Assembly (NCBI GenBank): GCA_949358305.1
Contig: OX442317.1
Span: 7,444,186-7,508,185, forward strand
DNA length: 64,000 nt
Direction: 5' to 3'
DNA from: Strigamia acuminata
Lineage: Eukaryota > Arthropoda > Chilopoda > Geophilomorpha > Linotaeniidae
Position numbers and translations under genes: made by a program. Positions 23,953-34,500 of the stretch are shown piece after piece. The notes beneath the pieces were generated by a model. It was not told where the DNA came from and made no database searches. It worked only from the letters and a program-made list of their open reading frames with translations. The first letter of the stretch is position 1. Each line of letters opens with the position of its first letter.

Positions 23953-26900
23953 ATGTCAGACAAAGACGAGCAATCCACGTCTGAAACCGAGCAGAGAATG
24001 CCCGAGAAGGGAAAAAGGACCTCCGACTACCACCTGAGATCGGATGGTCCCGTCCCTGAAATGTCCGCAAAGGCGAAAGCCCGAGCGAATAAAAGGAGAG
24101 CGAAGGCGCAGAAAGAGGAGCAAGCTGCATCGCTCGCGGCCCTAGACGGGCCAGAGCGAGAGCGGGTTCCCTTGAATATGCAACCCTTCGAGGATACCGA
24201 TCCGGAAGCCATAGAAAATCGAGAAGAAATTCGCGACGTATCGCCAGGACGAGTATCGATATTGATGACCGAGGAGACGAATGAAGCTCCGAAAATAACG
24301 GTCACGGTCGGCACGAACCCATCGCCACCCACGGCTCAGACGTCCGTGGAGCAAACCCCACGAAAAAACGACGGCGGGACCCCGATAACCCCCCGAGTTA
24401 CGGCGAGTCCTGCGGTTGTTTCCTTCGAGGTATCTCACCTAATTCGGTTGACACGGCAAGCTGCCCAACTGAAAGCGATGATAGACATTCCAGTAGGAAC
24501 GTCAGTCTGGGAATCGATTACTCTACTCACTGACGCTATCTGCGCGGCACAAGCCCCGACGCCGGTCGCAAGACCAGCAGCGGAGACGCCCATGCCCCAG
24601 GTAACGCCCAGTGACACCGGAGGTTTCGCGCCAGACCCCAACCGGGCACTTCACCAATCCAGAGAGAAGGCCCGCGAAGAAGCCAGACAAGAAGCGACTA
24701 ATCGCCAACGAAGACTGAGCGCAGAGCGGCGAGAACTCTGGAAGGAAGAGGAAGAAAGGGAGCAACGCGAAAGAAGAACCACCGAGAGAACAGAAAAACT
24801 GGTCCAAAAAATGAGGGAGGAACGAGAAGCTAAAATTCGAAAAGAATGGAACGCCACGGTGGAAGGGCGACATCGAGAAGCTCAAGAGTACGAGGACCAA
24901 TTTCAAGCGCTCGTAGCTCAAAGAAAAGCAGAAAAGCTACAAATGTTGCGAGAAGAAGCCATTTTACAACACCAAAAATGGGAAGAACAACATCGCGAGA
25001 GGTTGAGAGAAGAGGAAGCCAGAAAAGAAAAGGAACAGTTCCTGAAAGAGAAAGAGGAATGGGACCGAGTCAGATGGACCGAAGAGTACAAAGCAAAGAA
25101 ACAAGCCATAATAGATGAGCAAAAAAGATGGGAAGCCGAAAACTGGGAGAAAGAAACAGAAAAGTTCCAAAAAGAGTACGAACAAGGTGTCTCGGGCAGG
25201 AAGAAAAGGGAAGAAAACCCGAAACGGAAGTCAGAACCCCCAAGCGGCTCTGATACCGACACAGGAGAAGATGCAGCAAAGCCGGCAAAAACGGCAAAAA
25301 GGGGGAAATCTCAAAAGAGAGACGGATCGGTCCCAAAAACAAAGGACCGTCACCCCTCAAAAAGATCCGAGACGGGAGCAGCCATCGACGCGTTACTCGA
25401 AAAGAAAAACGCAAATAAAAATCGGGAACGCCCCGAGAGCGAGGAAAACAGATGGCATTCTTTTTGCGAGAACAACGACGGAGGGGAGCCGCCGCCATCC
25501 GAAGGCTCGAAACAGAAGAAGGCTGGCGGAGAGACCCCACCGAGAGGGCCGAGGTTTCACCCCCAAGGAGATCCCTCCGAGCCCTCCGATTCGTCGGACG
25601 ACGACCATCCGAGTCGACCGTCTACAGGAAGGAGTCAAGAAGGCAGCGATGGGCACCGGTCGAACCGGCCGAATGCTTCAGACCGCTCTTCCCGGAGCTC
25701 CAACCCTCGTTCAGAGGAAGGGAACTTTCAGGACTCATCTGGCCGACATTACACGATGTCTGAGCTAGGCCGAGCCCTGCTGAACTCTTTCAGAAGAGAA
25801 GGAATCGATCTAGGCCATCCAGGCGACGAACATAATCGCGCTGGAGAGAGGGTTAAGCGCAAATATGGCGTACGAAACGAACCAAGCAGTGAAGCCACGG
25901 GTAACATCCGCTGGCAACACTATATTCAAACGCGATTTGACGGTTCGTGGAAGGCCGGAGACCGCTTCCTGGACGAAGTAATGCGTATCAAGAAAGCGAC
26001 AAAAGCCACCGTCGCCGACATGCTAACCCACGGGCTAGTGGAGCTAACTACGGGGTCAGCTCGAGAATGGTACCAGGGACTGAAAAACCCAACCTGGGAC
26101 GATTTTCTCGTCCGTTTCGATCTCCGATACGGCGAGACTCCAGACGAGATCAGTAACAAATTACGGGGTCTACGACAAGCCCCAGGAGAAACATTAGCCG
26201 ACTACGACGCCCGAGCGAAACTCCTGTTTGCAAGAGCGCCGTACGAAATAAACCCCGCTGGTTTTACGATGATCTTTTACGGAGGATTATCGGCCCACTC
26301 GCAAAGAATTCTGCTAGACATGCGTGCACCCCGCACTGGCGATTACCAAGATGTCAGTAACTATCTTCTAACAAACACGTTAGAAATAGAACAGCGGTAT
26401 TACGCCACTCTGCCCCCGGAAGAAGCTGACGCGCACGAGAAGCGGTTGCAGACGAGCGCCGAACGCCACAAGACCTCAGAAAAATTAATGAGGCCAAGTG
26501 AATATTTGAGCGGCATAATGAGTCTCACCGAAGCATCCTTCGGACGAATGCTGACGCCTAAAGCAGACAGTATTCTTCCAGCCAACCCGATAGCTGCCCC
26601 AAAGAAAGCACCGGCAGCGACGGCGATGCAGGTGACCTCGACGGACTCCACCCAGATGGAGAAAGTCGAAGAGACAACACCTCTCGCCACGGCTAAAGAA
26701 GAGGAGCCAGCATCGAGCGACGAGGAAGCCCTAAATGAGCACCTCGAAAACTTATCGACGGGATGCGACGATCAAGGTCCCTATTTGCACCATGCACACC
26801 GGGCCTTGGCAATCACACAATTCAGAGCACACGTGCAAGCAACAAAAGCGAGAGGAGCATTGGGAGGAAAAAGACGATTCCCGACGCCCTTCGTCCCGAA

Positions 26901-27093
26901 AAAACCGGGATTCACTCCCACAGGGGATAAAAGTAACATCAAATGTTACAGCTGTGGAGAATACGGCCACTACTCAGATAAATGTGAGAAAACCGTCAAA
27001 GAAAAGGACATCATGCAAACCATGATGAAAATGATGATGGAGTTAAGAACTGATCTGGCAAAAAACTTCCAAGCGCAGGCGTCGCCGAAATAA
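23953..27093 (+). CDS. gag: Gag polyprotein (1046 aa) with coiled coil, retrotransposon capsid domain and zinc knuckle
   Basis: Structural protein that would assemble the virus-like particle and bind element RNA. Residues 1-225 are polar and Ala/Thr/Pro-rich. Residues about 228-415 are a long Glu/Arg/Lys-rich stretch with heptad-like spacing, almost certainly a coiled coil or single helix. Residues about 416-640 are Ser/Pro/Gly-rich and disordered-looking. A retrotransposon gag/capsid domain occupies about 650-820 (motifs REWYQGL, WDDFLVRF, ETLADYDARAKLLF). A CCHC knuckle (C998-X2-C1001-X4-H1006-X4-C1011) lies near the C-terminus. It is two to three times the usual length of gypsy Gag. The ATG at 23953 is the first in frame after the primer binding site. 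The terminal 34 nt carry the frameshift signal for Pol; the stop at 27091 lies inside the stimulatory loop. Confidence 0.95.
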   Translation: MSDKDEQSTSETEQRMPEKGKRTSDYHLRSDGPVPEMSAKAKARANKRRAKAQKEEQAASLAALDGPERERVPLNMQPFEDTDPEAIENREEIRDVSPGRVSILMTEETNEAPKITVTVGTNPSPPTAQTSVEQTPRKNDGGTPITPRVTASPAVVSFEVSHLIRLTRQAAQLKAMIDIPVGTSVWESITLLTDAICAAQAPTPVARPAAETPMPQVTPSDTGGFAPDPNRALHQSREKAREEARQEATNRQRRLSAERRELWKEEEEREQRERRTTERTEKLVQKMREEREAKIRKEWNATVEGRHREAQEYEDQFQALVAQRKAEKLQMLREEAILQHQKWEEQHRERLREEEARKEKEQFLKEKEEWDRVRWTEEYKAKKQAIIDEQKRWEAENWEKETEKFQKEYEQGVSGRKKREENPKRKSEPPSGSDTDTGEDAAKPAKTAKRGKSQKRDGSVPKTKDRHPSKRSETGAAIDALLEKKNANKNRERPESEENRWHSFCENNDGGEPPPSEGSKQKKAGGETPPRGPRFHPQGDPSEPSDSSDDDHPSRPSTGRSQEGSDGHRSNRPNASDRSSRSSNPRSEEGNFQDSSGRHYTMSELGRALLNSFRREGIDLGHPGDEHNRAGERVKRKYGVRNEPSSEATGNIRWQHYIQTRFDGSWKAGDRFLDEVMRIKKATKATVADMLTHGLVELTTGSAREWYQGLKNPTWDDFLVRFDLRYGETPDEISNKLRGLRQAPGETLADYDARAKLLFARAPYEINPAGFTMIFYGGLSAHSQRILLDMRAPRTGDYQDVSNYLLTNTLEIEQRYYATLPPEEADAHEKRLQTSAERHKTSEKLMRPSEYLSGIMSLTEASFGRMLTPKADSILPANPIAAPKKAPAATAMQVTSTDSTQMEKVEETTPLATAKEEEPASSDEEALNEHLENLSTGCDDQGPYLHHAHRALAITQFRAHVQATKARGALGGKRRFPTPFVPKKPGFTPTGDKSNIKCYSCGEYGHYSDKCEKTVKEKDIMQTMMKMMMELRTDLAKNFQAQASPK

Positions 27094-27111
27094 ATTCAGC
27101 TTCGTCTGCGC
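27060..27111 (+). promoter_or_regulatory. -1 programmed ribosomal frameshift signal
   Basis: The slippery heptamer A AAA AAC (27060-27066) is in the correct zero frame (AAA Lys, AAC Asn of gag). After a 6-nt spacer (27067-27072), GCGCAGGCG (27073-27081) can pair with CGTCTGCGC (27103-27111): 9 bp including one G-U, with a 21-nt loop holding the gag stop codon. The pol frame is open from 27054, so slippage at the heptamer gives a continuous Gag-Pol. The same heptamer is a known retroviral -1 site. I see no clear pseudoknot partner. Confidence 0.88.
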
Positions 27112-30100
27112 CAGCCGCGGAAATTAAAAAGAAGAAATATCACACTGGACCCGCAGGTCATGCCTTGGCAGAGGCACAGATCAAAGACCGCATACAGATC
27201 GTTCCGAAGAAGGAGGAAAAAGTGACGTTAACGAGTATGCAAGTGAGAACGAAACCGGAGGTCGACATGGATTGGACGGACCTTCCGTTCAATCTGGAGG
27301 TTGAGCCCCAGACATTACGCGTATTTCACTGCAATGTCACGAAAGCACATTGCGAAACTCTGTGTATGCTGCCAGTGGAGATAGAAAACCAAAAATTGTT
27401 CGGTCTACTGGATTCAGGAGCGGATCGTTCATTCATATCCGAAGATATAGTAAAAGACTTGGATATTGGAAAGAAGGTGGCACAAGTGAACGCGAACGTA
27501 GAATTGCTCACCGCCAACGGCTACGTCAAGCCGAAGGGCGTAGTTCGCATCATGATCGACTGGACGGGGGGGAACCTGTCCCACCCCTTCATAGTCTTGC
27601 CATCCCACGACAAAGTATTCCTCCTAGGGATGGACATCATGGCGAAACTGAAAATTCAGCCAAACCCGATAACCCGTTCATGGAACTGGATAAGTCCCGA
27701 GGGAGAACGGTCAGTCCCCGTAGTTCCCCAAAAATTACTGGACGAAGCCAAGGACAAAGAGGAATACGGAAGAGGATTGCGAAAATTCGTCCAAGATTAC
27801 GATTTCGCAGCCTTCACTCTGGAATTACAGAGGAGTAACGTCGTGGACACCCTGGTCGGGGAGGCAGCACTGCGTGTTAACGAGGCATCGCTACTAAGGC
27901 GAGTGCTTCGAAAGCATGAAAGAATTCTGACCAAGACACCTGGTCGAACGACGGAAGCAACACACGAAATAGTCTTAACCACAGACAAGCCGATTCGAGT
28001 GCCTTACAAGGGGATGAACCCCCAGAAAAGAGACATCGTGACGCAAATGTGCCAAGACATGCTCGACAAGGGCATAGTAACGCAAGCCCTGGGCGAATAC
28101 GCCATGCGGATCGTCCTGGTGATGCGTCCAGGCTCGGAACCTCGACTATGCATTGATTATCGCCCCCTGAACGCGATAACGGTTATAGACCCGATTCAGA
28201 TGCCGTCTATAGACTCGATCCTCCGGGAACTGAGCCCGTTCAAGTGGGTAACCACCATGGACCTGTCAAAGGGGTATTGGCAAGTGGAGCTAAAACCCGA
28301 AGACAAACTGAAAACGGCTTTCTACTCCCCGATAGGAAGACTAATGTTCAACGTGATGCCGTTCGGGATTGTAAACGCCCCGAGCACGTTCCAGAAACTG
28401 ATCGAAAGCGTGTTGGGAGATATGCTGCACGACTTCGTGTGGGCGTATCTCGACGACATCATAATAACGTCGGACACATTCGAAGAACATATAGACCACA
28501 TCGATAGAGTGGTCTCTCGCCTAGCCAAGGCAGGACTCCACATCCATCCAGGGAAGAGCAAGTTTTGCAGGAAAGAGCTTGCCTTCCTAGGATATCGAAT
28601 AGGAGTCGAGGGAATCGCGATTGACCCCGAAAAAGTCAAAGCAATAAACGGATTCCCCGCCCCCGAAGATATAAAAGGTGTCCAGAGATTCATGGGCATG
28701 GTCAATTTCTTCGGCCGACTACTCTCTGGTCTGGCTGAAGTGGCCGCGCCTATAACGGATCTCTTACGAACGGATAAAGAGTTTGAGTGGACGGTCCAGT
28801 GCGAGGCCGCATTTAGCACTATCAAGCAAATGCTGGCTGACGTCGAAAAGATGCCATTGCCGGACCTAAACCGACCGTTCGTGTTGCACACCGACGCGAG
28901 TAAAATCGGACTGGGTGCAGCCCTTCTGCAGACCCACGTGTACAACGGAATCTCGCAAGAAGTACCCTGTATGTTTATAAGCAGAAAAATACAGGGCGCG
29001 GAGAAAAATTATACGGCAACGGAACTAGAATGCCTAGCCGTAATTTGGGCAGTTCGGAAATTTCGCGACTATCTGGAGTACACGAACTTCGAGGTTCAGA
29101 CAGATCACCAGGCACTAAGCTGGTTGATGAAGCTCAAGGAACCCTCCGGCCGACTCGCACGATGGCAACTGGAGTTAATGGCGTGCGATATAACAATTAC
29201 GTACCGCCCCGGGAAGTACAATCATGTGGCCGACGCCCTCTCGAGAGCCCCAGCCTCTGACCCCCAGGGACCAGACGACGACGGCGAGGACGACACCCAC
29301 CTCTTGTACTGCCCGACTCCACGGAGAATATGGCGTTTGCGGAAGGCGAACGAGCTACCAGTGATGGGGCCCGAAGATAGAACGTTTTGTGGTTTTTGGA
29401 CTCGAACATACCAGCCAGCTGGGACGAACGATTCAACATCCGAAATTCAATCTCCGCCCCCCGGAGAAACCCACAAAACACTACTACGCGCCTTCACAGC
29501 AAAAATTGAAGAAAAAACGCAATACACTCCACCCACGAGACGTGAGTTCGTCGAGCACCAGGCAGCAGACACAAAATGTCAAATTATAACACAATATTTG
29601 CTAAACGGCGAATTTCCGGAAGGGATGACAAACCCCCACCGCCGAAAACAGTTCGTCAAGGAAGCAACAAGCTACCTCATAGATGATGAACTCCTGGTAA
29701 AATACCACCCGACGTTTCAAGATGACCTCAGCGGAGCGGGAAACTCGGTTAAAGTGGTCGTGCCGGCATCGCTGCACACCCGACTGTTGTGGCTGATGCA
29801 CGGACACCCGCTCGCCAGCCATTCTGGCGTGGCGAGGACCCTTTATCGAGTAAAACAACTTTTCTTCTGGCCGGGCGCGCGGCAAAAGATAACGAAATTT
29901 ATCCGACACTGCCCCCGGTGCCAAGCGTGCAGACCGCGAGATAAAGTGGCCAGAAACGCCATGTCTCTCGGACCCTACGCACCGTTTGACTGCTTAAGCA
30001 TAGACTTGATGGGCCCCAAGCCCACAACGGGAAACAAGAACATGTATATTCTCGTAATTATGGACGTGGCCACCCGATGGCCGGAGCTGTACGCCCTCGC

Positions 30101-31196
30101 GAAGCCCTCGGCTGAAAACATAGTCGAGTGCCTTTACGACGTGGCAATGCGATTTGGGTTTCCCAGAAAACTCATTTCGGATAACGGCCCCCAATTCCGA
30201 TCGAGAATATATAAGGACTTCTGTAGAAAATTTAAAATGGATGCATCAAACACCTCCACGTATAATCCTCAGACAAACCCAGTCGAGAGATTAAATAAAG
30301 ACATAAAATATGCGCTGACAGTATTCACCGATATTCACAATCGATGGGACGAATACCTGCGAGAAATCGCTTTCAGCATTCGCTCAACCGTGTCAAGAAC
30401 ACGCGAATTCTCACCGGCGTACCTCAACTTCGCCCGCGAATTAAGGATGCCATGGGACCCACGCGTTGCCGAAGCTGTTAACGTATTAGACCCATCGAGC
30501 CCACATGAGTACGTGTGCCGGTTGGAACAGACTATATCCGACACATACCAGCATATGATGGCGCATATTTTCAACATGAGAGAGAGAATCGCAGATAAAG
30601 AAGGCGATCTCGCTTTCGCGAACTTTAAAGTGAATGATCTAGTGTGGAAGGAGGCACACACGTTGTCCAATGCAGCGAAGGGCATCGCCGCCGGTTTAGC
30701 CGACAAGAGGGACGGTCCCTATGTAATTGTGGCCGAACACGGCGGCAACGCATACCAACTACGCCGCTTAGAGGACAACAAAAATTTTCAGTCGATACAT
30801 GGCCGAGATTTAAGGCCATATCTGCCAGAGTTTCCCCAAGAAATCTGGCTGGAAGGTCAGACACACAGCGGCCAAGGGGGCACCGTGGTCGACACGTTCC
30901 AAAAAACAAATGAAGCTGAAAATATAGCGGAGGACGAGGATGAATTCTTCGACGCCGAATCTCCGGCCGACGAGGCTCCAGCACAGCCGGAGCAAGCAAT
31001 TTCGGAGAGGGAGGAAGCAGAAGAAAGTACTTCTGAAATGGAAAATAAAAAAATTAGTAATGAGAAAAATGCCAACACATCGGAGATGAACGAGCAAGTA
31101 GAGTCACGATCTACGAGCACGTCGAAAATCAACCTTCGACCACGACGAAGCAATAATCCGTTCATTCGGGACGGCAAAGTCGTGGGGAAGAACTAA
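27066..31196 (+). CDS. pol: Pol polyprotein: protease, reverse transcriptase, RNase H, integrase (made by -1 frameshift)
   Basis: It has no ATG near its start; the frame continues from gag after the heptamer, giving about 1376 aa. Counting from the shift: aspartic protease with LLDSGA (DSGA about 116-119) and a later LLGMD; RT with catalytic Asp about 399 (TTMDLSKG) and YLDD 461-464; RNase H with Asp 610 (HTDAS), Glu 653, Asp 680 (TDHQA) and Asp 723; integrase zinc finger H912, H919, C949, C952; core D980, D1039 (SDNGPQF) and E1074 (NPVER); GPY/F module near 1217. The domain order is that of Ty3/gypsy. The D-to-E spacing is 34 residues. The last roughly 125 residues form an acidic then Arg/Asn-rich tail; no chromodomain is recognisable. 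No internal stop, so the enzyme set looks functional. Confidence 0.95.
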   Translation, partial: LPSAGVAEINSASSAPAAEIKKKKYHTGPAGHALAEAQIKDRIQIVPKKEEKVTLTSMQVRTKPEVDMDWTDLPFNLEVEPQTLRVFHCNVTKAHCETLCMLPVEIENQKLFGLLDSGADRSFISEDIVKDLDIGKKVAQVNANVELLTANGYVKPKGVVRIMIDWTGGNLSHPFIVLPSHDKVFLLGMDIMAKLKIQPNPITRSWNWISPEGERSVPVVPQKLLDEAKDKEEYGRGLRKFVQDYDFAAFTLELQRSNVVDTLVGEAALRVNEASLLRRVLRKHERILTKTPGRTTEATHEIVLTTDKPIRVPYKGMNPQKRDIVTQMCQDMLDKGIVTQALGEYAMRIVLVMRPGSEPRLCIDYRPLNAITVIDPIQMPSIDSILRELSPFKWVTTMDLSKGYWQVELKPEDKLKTAFYSPIGRLMFNVMPFGIVNAPSTFQKLIESVLGDMLHDFVWAYLDDIIITSDTFEEHIDHIDRVVSRLAKAGLHIHPGKSKFCRKELAFLGYRIGVEGIAIDPEKVKAINGFPAPEDIKGVQRFMGMVNFFGRLLSGLAEVAAPITDLLRTDKEFEWTVQCEAAFSTIKQMLADVEKMPLPDLNRPFVLHTDASKIGLGAALLQTHVYNGISQEVPCMFISRKIQGAEKNYTATELECLAVIWAVRKFRDYLEYTNFEVQTDHQALSWLMKLKEPSGRLARWQLELMACDITITYRPGKYNHVADALSRAPASDPQGPDDDGEDDTHLLYCPTPRRIWRLRKANELPVMGPEDRTFCGFWTRTYQPAGTNDSTSEIQSPPPGETHKTLLRAFTAKIEEKTQYTPPTRREFVEHQAADTKCQIITQYLLNGEFPEGMTNPHRRKQFVKEATSYLIDDELLVKYHPTFQDDLSGAGNSVKVVVPASLHTRLLWLMHGHPLASHSGVARTLYRVKQLFFWPGARQKITKFIRHCPRCQACRPRDKVARNAMSLGPYAPFDCLSIDLMGPKPTTGNKNMYILVIMDVATRWPELYALAKPSAENIVECLYDVAMRFGFPRKLISDNGPQFRSRIYKDFCRKFKMDASNTSTYNPQTNPVERLNKDIKYALTVFTDIHNRWDEYLREIAFSIRSTVSRTREFSPAYLNFARELRMPWDPRVAEAVNVLDPSSPHEYVCRLEQTISDTYQHMMAHIFNMRERIADKEGDLAFANFKVNDLVWKEAHTLSNAAKGIAAGLADKRDGPYVIVAEHGGNAYQLRRLEDNKNFQSIHGRDLRPYLPEFPQEIWLEGQTHSGQGGTVVDTFQKTNEAENIAEDEDEFFDAESPADEAPAQPEQAISEREEAEESTSEMENKKISNEKNANTSEMNEQVESRSTSTSKINLRPRRSNNPFIRDGKVVGKN

Positions 31197-31576
31197 AAAT
31201 AAAAGAAAATGTGATAACATGGAGCGGAGGCCTTGTAAAATAAAAAGATTTACTTACGAGAGCTGCTGCACATGTTGAGACGCGAAAATTTGGCTAAGTC
31301 CAAACTTCGCAACGAATTGTCGCAGTCACCACTAACAGACGAGAAGTTATGACGTAGCGGGCGACCACGTGACAACGAAACCACGCGGTCGACCCCGTAG
31401 CGTCATTGCCAGCACGGCGGATCTCGCAAAATACGAGACGCGTTCGAGACCCACAATTCTCAGCGTCGATAGGCCCAGTTTCCGACTGTTTTTAACACGA
31501 CGAGACGTGTTTTTGCTTCTCCCCCAAAGAGAAAGACAAAGACCTCTCAAACAAAACTTCATTTTCCTAAATTGAA
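31197..31576 (+). other. pol-ORF3 spacer with an open frame lacking ATG (31336-31575)
   Basis: Untranslated spacer upstream of the ORF3 start. One frame is open for about 79 codons from 31336 to a TGA at 31573-31575, one base before the ORF3 ATG and in another frame. It has no ATG but contains KPRGRPRS, an AT-hook-like core. CTAACAG at 31331-31337 could be a splice acceptor for a subgenomic mRNA from the LTR donor near 23806. It may simply be the 5' untranslated part of the ORF3 mRNA. Confidence 0.35.
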
Positions 31577-34500
31577 ATGGCCGATCGACGCAACCCACGA
31601 TTAGAGCCGAGCGCATCGTCGAGAGACGAGAGCGACGGCCTAATCGTAAATGCAGAAGAAGATGAGAATTGGGACGAACAACCGCCGTTGCAGGTAAATT
31701 AGTGTGATTTCCCCAGAGAAATCACATAATTCTTTGAATCTGTTGCATCCAACCCAGATTGGAGCGTGACTTGTGACTGATATATTTCTTTCTGTTTTAT
31801 TGTTGATTTAAGGCTGGCTAAAAACCCGAGAGTGGACCCAGATTCACCTCGGAGTCAAGGCCGCCAAAAAACTAGAACAAAGGAAGTGTTCGCGGAATGG
31901 CGTCGTGGCAAACCAAAACCAAAACTAAAGGTTTTCTTTCTTTTAAATTTAAACATCGTAATAAATTAAAATACGATTAGAGTTAAAATAAAAAAGTTTA
32001 GCGTAAGAAATTAAAATTTAACGATCGGTTTTGCCTGCGACCCCTTCCAAAAAAGCGGATCACCTGAGTTCAAAAGTAGTGTTGGATCAGCGCTACGACG
32101 GCGGAGATCATCGCAGAACTGCGAAACAAGAAAATAAGACCGACGGCCGCAACAAAAGAAAGGAGTTGCTGCCACCGTCGATCTTGAGCATATTTCTGAT
32201 CCCCATCGTTAACTGGGATTTATTATATTAATCTTGTGATCTAAAATTATTCAGGTCGACCCGCTAGAATCGTGGGACGCCCTGCCTCCGACGGCGTCAA
32301 CCGCCAACAACATCTTTCGCGGAGCCCTGCCGATTTACCTGCGGCAGGCCTATCCTGCAGAGACCAGCGCCTGGAAAATCCGATTGATGTATTCCAGGAC
32401 CCTCGAGGAAAAATTCGAGCGATCAAAAACGCTGGTCGAGTGCATGACGAAGGAGATGAGGGAGCGAGTGGGGCCGCGGATCCCACCCGATGCGGATCCG
32501 CCGAGCCCCGTTTACTCCGGGTACCTGGAAGAGGCTTACCCAGGCACGGTGGCCGAGCTGCACACCTCCCATAGGTGGAGCGAGGCCCCGACCTTGGCAG
32601 CCCGCCAGAGAATAGTGGACGACGAGATCAAACGCTTAAAGCGCACCGAGACTCACGGAGTAACCCGAGTTCTCGAGAGAAACGGTTTCTCCCCCGAAGA
32701 AATCCGTAGATGGCTTCGCGACATCGAAGAAGATCATCTGACACCCAGATGGATACCGCCGGCGAATTTTACGGCCACGCAGTCTGAGATGTGGCAGTTA
32801 TACCACGCTGGTATCCTGGGAAGTCGCCGCCATCACAGAAGATCGAAGCGTCCGGCGGAGTCCGCCCCACGCGGACCCGCACGAAGAAGACAGGCCGTCT
32901 CCCCAATAGAGGCCGGCCCGTCAACGAGCCGCGACTACCGCAGCCGCTCGAGCAGCTCCAGTTCCCGAACTCGAGTTGTCGTGCGCTCGGAGTGTCGCCG
33001 AGTAGTAACGCTCGAGCCTGCCTCGCCAGACGACGCGCGGGCTGAGCGAACAGTCGAATCTTCCGCCCACTGGGCTGCGAGGACCGAGACACACCAAGAT
33101 CGAGGAAAGAAAAGATCCTCGTTGTTCATGGCGATTACCACACAGTCGTCAGATCAATCCTCGTCGCGACGAACCGTCTCATCACACCAGAGACCGAATT
33201 CTCCGACGGACGTCCCCCAGAGGACGGCCCAACGAAGATCCGTCGCAACCAGCACCCGGAGGAATCGAAAGCGCAAAGTACGTCAGAAGTTGCGAGCACA
33301 ATCCCTGATAGCTAAGGGATTAGAGAAGGAGCGAGAGATGGCCGCCGCGAAACGGTCCGAACCCCAGAGTCTCGGACCCACGGCTGGACCGTCCAGGCGC
33401 CAAGCAGAGATTGATTTGGGAGAGTTGACGGAAGAGCAAATGTCCCCAGATGAGTCGGACAAAGATGGGCCGGTTACAAAACAGGATCTGGCCGTAGCAT
33501 TGAAGAACGCCTTCCGAGGATACGCGGCCAACCGGCCGTCGGGCTCAACACCGGCTGTGCCCACCGCGCTTGTGCCCCCACAAGTGCAATCGCGATGGCC
33601 GCCACTCCTCGAGAGTACAAACCCAGCCGTGACCGCTTGGACCCCTCCCCGGATGATTCCGGTGGGGGATCCAGCTCCGAAGCGGGTCAGATACGATAAT
33701 CTACCCGGGCTGGGCCGTCCACCGTCACCCCCAACGCCACGAGTGTGTCGACCTTATCGCAACGCCGAATGGTACGCCCAGCGAGAGATGGACGCTCGAT
33801 GCCGGCGTGAAGCGGCCTATCCCCCACTCAGCGAGCTACAAGAATATCTGGCCGAATACGAGAACCCCGCGATTGCCGAGTTGGCCATACGACAGGCCGA
33901 CGCCGCCCAAACCCACCACATCAATTGGGCGATCGAACAGATGCGGACGCTGTCACAACAATTCAGTGGCAATCCGGACCGCGCTCACCCCTGCCATCGG
34001 AGCAGTTTGAATTTGGCAGTGACGAACGTCATGGCCCAGCTGCTGTCCCTGGGCGTCTTCTTGGACAGTCGGCAGGCTATGGCGGCCTGGACAATCGTCG
34101 ACCGTGAGGGAGTTCACCTTCCTCGGGCGTTGTACCAGGTATGGGCCGGATGGACTCCTGAGCCCGCCTCGCTGCGCTTCGACCTGGCCAGGAATACGGA
34201 GAACCCAGGCCTGCAGTTTTCGAAGATGCGTTCGTTGGCATTCCGCTACCGGAACCCCGGAGTCCACCCTTCCTTGTTGCGAACAATTCGGGAGGCTCCG
34301 GAGATACCGGGAACGACAGCGAGCCTCCCACAGGCCATCGTGACCGCCCCCCCAGAGGCGGCGGTCCAACCATACATACCGACCCCAAAGCCGGTATTCC
34401 CAAAGGAGAAGCGGTATGCGAATCGACCCAAATTGATTCCGAAGCGCTCCAACCGAGGACCGCGAACTCCTCCGCTGCCCTCTCCTTCGCCACCAGCGGC

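Noticed and set aside
24918-25540. Minus-strand frames rich in Phe/Leu/Ser over the gag coiled coil
   Set aside because: They are the antisense of GAA/GAG/AAG codons in the coiled coil, which read as Phe/Leu/Ser; no independent start or context.
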